A stretch of DNA of 11,217 bases. Origin: Russula earlei (taxonomy: Eukaryota; Basidiomycota; Agaricomycetes; Russulales; Russulaceae). A program made the position numbers and the translations under genes. This document shows positions 1-7,700 of this stretch, piece by piece. Within the stretch, counting starts at the first letter, position 1, and the number at the start of each line of letters is the position of its first letter. The stretch is taken from contig JAGFNK010001301.1 in the NCBI GenBank assembly GCA_025769875.1, forward strand, positions 1 through 11,217, read 5' to 3'. Under the pieces are notes generated by a model that did not search any database, was not told the origin of the DNA, and worked only from the letters and a program-made list of their open reading frames with translations.

Positions 1-405
1 CGTGTACAAGCACCTTTTTGATGTGCAGAAAGACAAGGTCGCATACTGTATCAGGTCGGGTAGTTGGCCACCTAAACCAATGCAATGCCTTATGGGAGCT
101 GAGAACATATTTTGAATGTTTTGAGGGATTAGAAGGGTGGACAAATATCTTAGGATGATGCTATAAGACAGCCATAATTTTAGAGTGCGTTGTTGTCATG
201 CTATGAATATTTTTGCGAGGCGACTGCCAATCGACGATCTTGGCCACCCGTGGGAATCCTTGCCGTTGACTCCTACCCCCTACTCCAGAATGCTAATTTC
301 TTTTTTTCTAAATGTTCTAGTGCATCGATTTGCTTCAAACTTTGGGAGCATATCAATATGTAAGTAATCTTACAATATTTCAAGTATTTGTGGTATCTGA
401 TGGTT
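1..405. other. no gene recognised at left edge
   Basis: Apart from the 31-bp inverted repeat, I see no convincing gene in this AT-richer stretch. Open frames are short and lack recognisable motifs or supporting splice sites. Confidence 0.5.
43..73 (-). repeat. 31-bp inverted repeat, left copy
   Basis: On the minus strand this reads AGGTGGCCAACTACC... and ends in TACAGTAT. It matches positions 3080-3110 on the plus strand at 27 of 31 bases by hand alignment. The core GTGGCCAACTA occurs a third time at 3065-3075. Such a pair suggests ends of DNA-transposon copies. Two readings are possible. It may be one roughly 3.1-kb unit (43-3110) whose ends read inward from ATACTGTA. Alternatively, it may be two separate elements, one leaving the window to the left and one starting near 3078 with a hAT-like CAGGGTGGCC terminus. 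No target-site duplication was found. Confidence 0.5.
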
Positions 406-429
406 TTACACGTCTAGGATTTCGACGTC

Positions 430-1690
430 TCTGCCGTCCTGCCTGGGTCTCAATCTCACCGCATCACCCGCCTTCGCTATTGCCACCTCAGTCTTGCCCA
501 CCTCCGTCGCTGCTCCGTCCGCCCCAGTGGCCCCAGCCTCAGCCTCAGTATCTGCCGTCGTACCAGTTCCGTTCACTGCCAACCCCGTCTTCGTCTCGTT
601 AGCCGCCGCGCCCTCATCCGCCATAGCACCAGCATTGCCAGCTGTTGCCTCTACGTCTCCCGTCTCCAGCTCAGTCTCGTCTGCCGCCACAGTAGCCTCA
701 GTCGTGCCAGCCACTGACTTCGCATCAGCCTCCGTCTTAGCCTCGCCCGCACTCGTCACTTCAGCCCAGTCCGCCGTATTGCCAGTATTGCCAGCCGCTG
801 CCATCTCTGCCATGCCCTCAGCCCCAGTCGTCTCAGTCTCAGCCGCCACCACCACGCCCTCAGCCTCGTCCGTCGCCTCGTCCGCCGCCGTTCCGGGCCT
901 AGTCCCAGCCACCGCTCTGTCCCCACCGTCTGCCGTCACCCCTGCGTCGCCCACTGCCGTCTCCCTTCCCGTTGCCGTGCCCTCCATTATCGCCTCCGCT
1001 CCATCCGTCTTTGTCGCCGCACCAGTTCCGTCCATCACTGCCTCCTTGGTCTCACCCTCAGTCTTCGTCTCAGCGCCCGCCGCATCAGTCTCAGTTTCGC
1101 GCGACCCAGCACCGCCGCACCGTCGCAACCTCTCACCACCAGCACCACCCCAGAAGACCAAGAAGGCCTTGGCCACGAACTTAGCCACGACGCGCCACAA
1201 AAGGAGCAGCAGCCGCCACCACGCCGCCGCCGCCGCCGCAGGAGAGGCAGCCACCGACGCTAACAGCACACCGCACCCCGCCTCCCACATCGCCTCCCCG
1301 TCTGTTCGTGCGCTCTTGCCCATGTCTGCTGCCAATGGAGACGACCCCGCCACCGCCACCGCAAGACGACAAATGCCACCCTCGTGCAAGCCGCCCCACG
1401 TATCCTCCTTCTCGAGTCCTCGCCTCCTACGCCTCTGTCTACGAACTCATGCTCGCCGCCTACACCTCCGCTCCTTGTCCACGCCCGCTGCTGCCGCCTG
1501 CAATGGAGACGACCACGCCGCCGCCGCCACAAGACAACACCACTGCCACGCAGCTGCCATCTCATCACCGCCGTCCTCGTCTCCATCGCCTCCATCTCCC
1601 ATCGCCTTCGCCTCTTCCGTCGTCGCCATCGCCAATCGCCAATCGCCGCCCCCGCATCTTCCACAAGCAGCCGCGACCGCCACCTCAATT
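430..1690. repeat. C-rich low-complexity tract, open on both strands
   Basis: The plus strand is dominated by degenerate runs of GCC, GTC, TCA and CCN, so stop codons are rare in several frames. The plus frame 494-1774 would give a 426-residue Ala/Val/Ser/Pro-rich chain that becomes His/Arg-rich. The minus frame 1389-406 would give a 327-residue chain. Its central part is rich in Ala, Thr, Glu, Gly, Asp and Lys, built largely from codons starting with G or A. Both frames open with TTG rather than ATG, and neither has a recognisable domain. Most likely this is degenerate minisatellite-like DNA or an eroded repeat. A real low-complexity exon on the minus strand cannot be excluded. Confidence 0.5.
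1333..1538 (+). repeat. direct repeat pair, 168-bp spacing
   Basis: The segment 1333-1370, starting CAATGGAGACGACC, recurs at 1501-1538 with 33 of 38 bases identical. Both are followed by similar C-rich sequence, so the low-complexity tract was probably built partly by duplication of units of about 168 bp. A GCC-rich stretch near 1196-1240 may be an older, more diverged unit. Confidence 0.55.
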
Positions 1691-1764
1691 CAGATGCGAA
1701 AGGCTCAAAACACTCGCATTCAGACGCTTGACCGAGGATGGTCAAAGTTTCAAGCCCCCAGGAG

Positions 1765-2160
1765 TGTAAGGTAGCCATATGGCTGGCCACGGAATCATGT
1801 GTGGAAACGCAATACGACGTGATGCCTCCTCCTATCCTTTGCCACCTCCCTCTCGTTCCAGGCCGTCCACCGACCGCACACCACAAGCCACACCGCGTGC
1901 GACATCAAGACCTTGATCGCATCGCCCAGGCCATTCGCCACCGACCACACGCGCACGCCACGCCCCGCCTCACGCGACGCGCTTGCGTCTCAAGCCTTTC
2001 ACGACCGCCTCGACTGTCTCAACCAGTCTCGATTCTCTTTCATGCCTTTCATCTTTAGTACCTCTCTCCTGTATATAAAAACACCCTAGCTACTCTGTAG
2101 TAGGAAGAGTTCAGAATAGGACCCCTCTTTGCAACCCACTCCTCTCTGTTGATACCCACC
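1765..2160 (+). mobile_element. probable solo LTR or LTR fragment
   Basis: The segment opens with TGTAAGGTAGCCATATGGC at 1765, continues through a C-rich U3-like stretch, and carries a TATA box (TATATAAAA, 2072-2080). About 20-30 bases further on comes an R/U5-like stretch with GTAGTAGGAAGAG, ending in CT-rich sequence near 2150. This order resembles LTRs of basidiomycete Gypsy/Copia retrotransposons as I remember them. No second LTR, gag/pol frame, primer-binding site or target-site duplication was found, so the right edge is arbitrary. It could instead be an ordinary fungal promoter with a pyrimidine-rich leader. Confidence 0.35.
2072..2080 (+). promoter_or_regulatory. TATA box
   Basis: TATATAAAA sits in an otherwise GC-rich context. 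It is followed about 25-30 bases later by GTAGTAGGAAGAG, a plausible transcription-start zone. It would drive transcription rightward, probably as part of an LTR, since no clear gene follows. Confidence 0.45.
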
Positions 2161-3079
2161 CTTGGATCAAGTCGTATGAACTCGGCGTGCCCCGGGTTGG
2201 CTCCCTACACTCCCTATCCCTTCATCATATTGCTCTTGCCCATTGTCGACTCCCCTTCATCCTGCTCTCACCCCTCCATCATTGTCTACGGACCATTGTC
2301 CTCGCCCCACCATGCGCCTATGCACGGACCCTGATGATGTGTCCTCCAACATCCAAACCGAGGGCTCGCTGCCCCCCTCGCCCCTCATCCGAACCGTGCC
2401 ATCCCGCGCTCATGGACCCTTAGTTGGAGGAGTAGCATCCCCGTAGTTTGTAGTATTTAATGCCCAATAGCTACTGTCTCAAACAGAGGTGGACTTTTGC
2501 CTCCTGGTCCCACAGCAATTTCCAAAGGATGACATGCTGATATGGCATGTACAAGTGTCACCGAGCACATTGAGGTGTAAATAAATTCATTTAAAATATT
2601 CTGAAGGCTATGAGTGAGAGGTCAGGTCAGTCTGATGTCAAGTCCTGGTGGTGCTGGATGCACATTGTCATCTGAGCCCAGTGGGTGTTGCTGAATGCAG
2701 CCTGTCTGAAATGTGAAATGTGAAATGTTGTAGAAATGAATTGAGTAACATGGGCCAGAAAAGTGAAATCACAGTAGAAATTATGGCTGAGAAAGAGCAG
2801 ATAGGGAAACGAAACACGAAACACGAAGTTTTGAAGGATTTGCGTCCGAAATGAATCACCTATGGTATGGCCACCACGTTCGGCCTTCCGGTGACCTTCC
2901 CAAATTGGTCATATTGCCGACTCAGCAGCAATCAGATGCCTCTAACTCATCAAGCAATCACTGCCAGTGTAAGAACTTTTGTTTGAGGCAACACTGGACA
3001 TAGTTCTTACTGCCCAAATCAACTACACAGGCATTAATACTCTAGAAAGTTCAGAAAGTCCCCTGTGGCCAACTAGTCA
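2161..3079. other. intergenic, no gene recognised
   Basis: The first part (to about 2450) is C/T-rich with short open frames that overlap in several phases and show no domain. The rest is AT-richer and carries two heptamer tandem repeats and a short hairpin (ACATGC...GCATGT, about 2532-2550). I found no supported exon. Confidence 0.4.
2708..2728 (+). repeat. heptamer tandem repeat (GAAATGT)x3
   Basis: Three perfect head-to-tail copies of GAAATGT. A second heptamer duplication, AAACACG twice, lies at 2812-2825. Both look like replication-slippage products in non-coding DNA. Confidence 0.9.
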
Positions 3080-3110
3080 GGGTGGCCAACTACCTGACCC
3101 CCTACAGTAT
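3080..3110 (+). repeat. 31-bp inverted repeat, right copy
   Basis: The plus strand reads GGGTGGCCAACTACC... and ends in TACAGTAT. It is complementary to 43-73 at 27 of 31 bases. It is preceded by CA, so the sequence CAGGGTGGCC from 3078 resembles a hAT-type terminus. The upstream eight bases (3070-3077) are not visibly repeated elsewhere. GTGGCCAACTA at 3065-3075 is a further copy of the core. Confidence 0.5.
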
Positions 3111-3230
3111 ATCAAAAGGCTTCAGTCCCAGGATAAAAATTCCGCACCTCGTCTGCAAAGGCCTTCCAACGAGGGCGGGTTTTACGCCAACGGCCACAGG
3201 TCCACGTCCAGTTGTTAGGATCACAGAAGC

Positions 3231-4213
3231 AAACAGTGTCAGTCCCGCCGACGGTTGTGGTGCGGACACGTGCCGCGTTCTATGTACTAATGAAAAATAA
3301 ATAAATAAATTACATAAGTTGTATCGGCGTGATCCCTCTCCGCCAGCTCAACTTACCGACTTGCTCCCTCTGCTCCAAACCATGACTCACTTGCCAGTAT
3401 TAGCATATCTGATGCACATGCACCCTGATCCACCCCACGGAACACGGGTGGTGGTGTCCGAGCATCCTGGATCAGACCTAGCGAGACATGTAAATGAAGG
3501 GATTGATCGTAAGTTTACGTGGGTGTTGATGATTTTGCAGAGATGGGATCGAAATTTCAGTACTGGAAGTATGTGGTGTCTCTTCCGGTTCACGCTTTGC
3601 TGCCACCAGAAACCATTTCCAAAGCCCTCACGTGGATTTACAACTGTATGTTATATGGCGTATCCCTAGTTGTTACCATTTCTTCATGCTGTGTCAGGTT
3701 GGCTGGCACCGTCGCCCCATCATTCTCAGCTGCCATTTAGTCAAGAAGAATGCCAGGAGTCATTAACGTAACTCCATTCTTTTTAGTCGTGAGGCCCACT
3801 ACAGTGATATCTGGCGTTTTGACATACGTTCCATCCAGTCCCCAAAAAACGTCTGCTCAGACAAAGTTCTTTGTTCGCACATGTGCTGTATCTACAGTTC
3901 TTCTTAGAGTCAGTAAGATTTTAGCCCCCCTTCGAGCTACCCGTCTTATGGATCATCATTCAGTTCCATGGCGGCAGGTCGATGCTGGGACCGTGCGACC
4001 TTTCAAGGATTGCGGCAAAGCAGCAATAATCCTTCAGAGAGTATCTCGCTTCCGCATTCTGGGGAGGAGCTCACCAAATTTTTTTGTTTGTTCTGGTCTC
4101 TAATGTTTCCTGGAATGATCACATCATCATCAAAGTTTCAACACGGCAAATGGCGTACGCCGTGCTAGTGATCTTTTCCTTTTCATTAGGGTGCCTACTT
4201 GCTTGGTGTGCTG
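3231..4213 (+). pseudogene. decayed, internally deleted paralog of the ILEI/WW-like gene
   Basis: Two parts match the main gene in order. Bases 3231-3287 correspond to about 6085-6155 (the linker before ILEI module 4, sharing ADG..GADT..CRV). Bases about 3430-4213 correspond to about 8560-9348. The roughly 2.4 kb in between is missing. Four intron positions are shared: 3509-3540, 3646-3697, 3789-3838 and 3913-3963. Translated exons keep the family pattern: FQYWKYVVSLPVHALLPPE, then PFSQEECQE, then SWNDHI and KVS. Damage is clear. CAA has become TAA at 3769-3771, the first intron is only 32 nt, the exon between introns three and four is 74 nt instead of 60, and the last exon changes frame at least twice. 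I read it as a non-functional copy that helps to fix the splice sites of the intact gene. Confidence 0.8.
3295..3310 (+). repeat. AAAT microsatellite
   Basis: Four tandem AAAT units lie between the ILEI-derived fragment and the C-terminal fragment of the pseudogene, close to where the large internal deletion must join. The unit is A/T-only and unremarkable in itself. Confidence 0.8.
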
Positions 4214-4714
4214 TTCGAAATATCTGGTCACACAATGCGATGATAAATAACGCTGACTCCGATTCCTCTGGCTGCTGTTATCCTCGGCTTCCGGGTGGTA
4301 TCCATCACACTCCTTGGTATCACCCTTGTTTTAAGTGTTACTGATTTCTCTGACGGCCTTCATCTTTATCGTTTCAAAATTTACAGATACAAGACGTGTA
4401 TTGACAAACTTATTATATACCATCACATAGAAGGACTGGTAGGTGCCATGGAAAGATGTGTTTATAGCCAGTCCGACTCTGACATATACATGATACAGGA
4501 TCGTATGTCCGGCTCACGTGATTCTGCCGCTCAGGGGAATGTTCCTTATTTACCACAGGGACGTGTCGATTACCGATCGTGTCGACGTGGGAATGAATCC
4601 AAATGAAGTGCTGAGATTGAAACCTGACGGCTCGTAGAGACTACTAATCTCGAATCGCATCGCCTACCACTTATCGGTGTCCTCGTCTATTCCCACCCAC
4701 CCTCGTTCTCCTCA
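4214..4714 (+). promoter_or_regulatory. upstream region of the ILEI/WW-like gene
   Basis: About 4214-4340 may still be the tail of the upstream pseudogene: an alternative frame there is hydrophobic. The last 35 bases before the ATG are pyrimidine-rich, as is usual for fungal leaders. No strong TATA box lies close by; the nearest TATA-like sequence is TTATATA near 4411. CGTGTCGA occurs twice, at 4562-4569 and 4578-4585, the second overlapping the palindrome GTCGAC. An in-frame TGA near 4623 with no intervening ATG supports 4715 as the first usable start in this frame. Confidence 0.4.
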
Positions 4715-7700
4715 ATGTCTTCTTTTCCGGTCTCTGTGAAGGCTACGACTAGCAGCGACGCAGCTTCGTTCGCCTATCCATCCCAATCCTCCAATCCTGT
4801 AACCACCAAGCCTGGCCTCAATGTCGTTTTCCTTGACTGTCATACAGGCAGTCTCATCTCTTTCAAGACTTTTGACATTCTTTCCGACTCCTCCGCATGG
4901 GATGATTTCGCGTCCGCGATCGAGTCTGACACACCTTTCCCTAACACATATGTCTTGATTGCCACCCAGCAAGGCCGTGCTGGAGTCGTGTCGAATATTA
5001 CCGACCGTGGACGCCGTGCGATCCATCTCTTGGGAGGATTCGCGTTCCAGAATGTTGATTGCGCAAAGATCACCGCCTGGGCCTTTGTCGGCCAGCATGG
5101 CGCAGGCATCGGTACCTCCCTCGATAGCTTTTCATTCGACGCACGCTCGGCAGAGCTTTCTTACATCGAGCTCACCGATATGCCGCCATCTTGTAGAACC
5201 CACCTCATTAGCGCTACTTCAAATGGCACTGGATATATCAGCGCACGGATTCTTTACGATAACGTGGAGTTTGTAGGATCCGGCTCTAATGGGCTGAACG
5301 TCGTCGTCATCGACCCGGCTTCGGCCACAGTGCAACAAGTTTCATCATTCGGCTCCTCTCCTTCAGACGCAAATGCGTTTGCTCAGCTCGTAGAATCCAA
5401 ACCAGCAAATTGGATTTTCGCGGTAGCTTTTAAAGCATTCTCCCCCTCCCTTCTCTCTCCGCCCATCAAACGTGCGTTGGAAAGTATCGGCAGCAAAGTC
5501 GTGTCAGGCCCTGTCTCAAATGGAATGTCATGGGTGGTGATTGGATCACGCACTTTCGATGATACGGGGGTCAGTGAAGTATCATCCCAAGGGCCAAGCA
5601 GCCAAGCGAACTATTACTTCGATGCCGATGCAGAACGTGAAGGACAAGCTAGCTTCATACTGGAGTGCCGAGGTGCCTACAATGTTAGTCTCGATATCGT
5701 TGTTGATGGATGTGTCTTGGAGTCGTCCAAGGCTGGCCCAAACTACAACCTTCGCATCGCGGCCATATCCCCTTATACAGGGATTGTTTGTGGTCACCAA
5801 GCCTACGATGTCAGGGAACTGAGTGATCAAAAATCACTCACCGAATTCGTCGAACAGGTTCGGGTCTCTTAACTAGCATTATTAATCCATTGACATCCTT
5901 ACAAGATCCCTCTCGGTTACTTGACGGCGATTGTCTATCAGCCACCTAATGGATTCACTTTTCCCGCTGCGCTTAGCAAGCTCCTTTCTCTCATGAGTCA
6001 ATTACCAATCGAACTTGTTCTTCCCGGAACTATGTATGGGCTGCTTTACCGCAAGGGTTCTGGCCCGGCAAGGTCATTCTATCGAAACATCAGCCAGTCC
6101 GCAGACGGTTGGAGTGGTGCGGACACGTTTGCTCTAACGTGCCGCGTTTTCTTTACTCGTCGCCCTCCGATCTTACGGATCGAAGCATTTTCTGCTGGCT
6201 TTTTTGCGGGAAATCGTGCATATGTTACAATCGACATGCGCACTGTCGAGTTCAGCTGGGATAACCGCGGACTCAACGTCGTCGCGTTCAATGGATATGG
6301 GACGGTTGTGAACATCGCATCGTTCGATACTTGGGCTAATCAGACCGCAGCCGATCGTTTCGCTTCCTTGATCGAGGGACTGCCTGCGGGCACAGGAGTG
6401 GCCGTCGTCATAGTCGACGAAGGCACATATCGCCTAAATGATCGTGCAATTCAGGCCATAAAGTCACTTGGAGGCTCCAAGTTGGGCAGTGTAGCCTTTC
6501 GGGGCTCATACGCTTTGATTGGATGCAAAGGAAGGTCTGCAGGCTGCGTCGCGGAAGCCTTCAGTCCCTCTGGGTCATTTGGTGCTCTCGTGAAATCATA
6601 CACTCCAGGCGCTGAGCCGGGCCCATCTAACAAAGGCAACTGGCTTTCCATCTCGACATACTCGAGCTCACATAATTATCACATCCTTCTTGATGGCGTC
6701 GAGATAACGCCAAATACAACATTTAAGCCAGGCATACAGCTCCTTGCGGTCGGCCAACAATATCCAGTGGTGGATGAGGTGTTGGACTCGGATGATAATG
6801 TCGAGGGACTGATCGAGGCCATGCGTGAACACGCACAAACGGTATATGCCATGTATATTCCTGGATCGTGCTCAGGTACACGAGCCGCTACTAGTCTTGG
6901 AAGCTTCCTTGGCTCCACGAAGATGAACGATCTTAACGGCAGAGGCAGGCTTGTAGTGGGTATACCGGGTGGCGGTTCAGGAAGTGCATTGGAACACATG
7001 TTTGTGAAGGAATTTATCTCGATCTCGTTCTGGACTGGGTCTATGCCTTGGAAACTGTCTGGCCCTCCTACTGCTTCAGGTGATATACGAGAACCTACCA
7101 TCACCGTCTCGTCATCTAGGTCGGCGCAACCGCCGAAGGGATCCACTGAGGGGGGGTTCGATCCTTTTGTACTGCCCACCGCTCAACCTACTGCCGAAGG
7201 ATTATCGGTCTCCCCCGTGTCAGATAAAGTTCTTGTATCACCTCCGTATTCGGTGTTCCCTTCCGCTCTTGCAAGGAAACCCTCCAAGCCAAATCCAGCA
7301 ACATCGGTCGATCCCGGCCCCCCTGTCTCATCGCCAGAATCCCTCGGTCTTGGCGAGATGGAGCACACTGCAGACGATGCCCTGCCAAATTGGCAATCCG
7401 ATGGTATTGAATGGCATGGACAGGATCAGCACCAGCTGCCAATTGAGATATTGTCCCACTTTGAGGAAGCATTTGTGGCTCCTATGATATTCCACCCTGA
7501 TAAATACGTTTACAAGAGAACGTGTAGGAAACCCATGTCTGCTGGGTCCAACCTAGTGTCCACCGATCATACATTATCGACTCCAATGGCTACAGAGTCT
7601 CTTCCGATAAAGGTTGACAATGCAAACGGCCCTTGTATGACAACTGCAAAGAACTCTACACAATCTCGCCAGGAAGGTGTCGTTGCGCTCCCTGCCAGTA

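Noticed and set aside
2979..3218. 79-residue open frame upstream of the pseudogene as an extra ILEI exon
   Set aside because: I could not align it with any of the five modules, and it spans the 31-bp inverted repeat.
5582..5830. Antisense open frames inside the ILEI exons (also 6079-6315 and 6679-7179)
   Set aside because: They lie opposite strongly supported coding exons and carry no recognisable motif.
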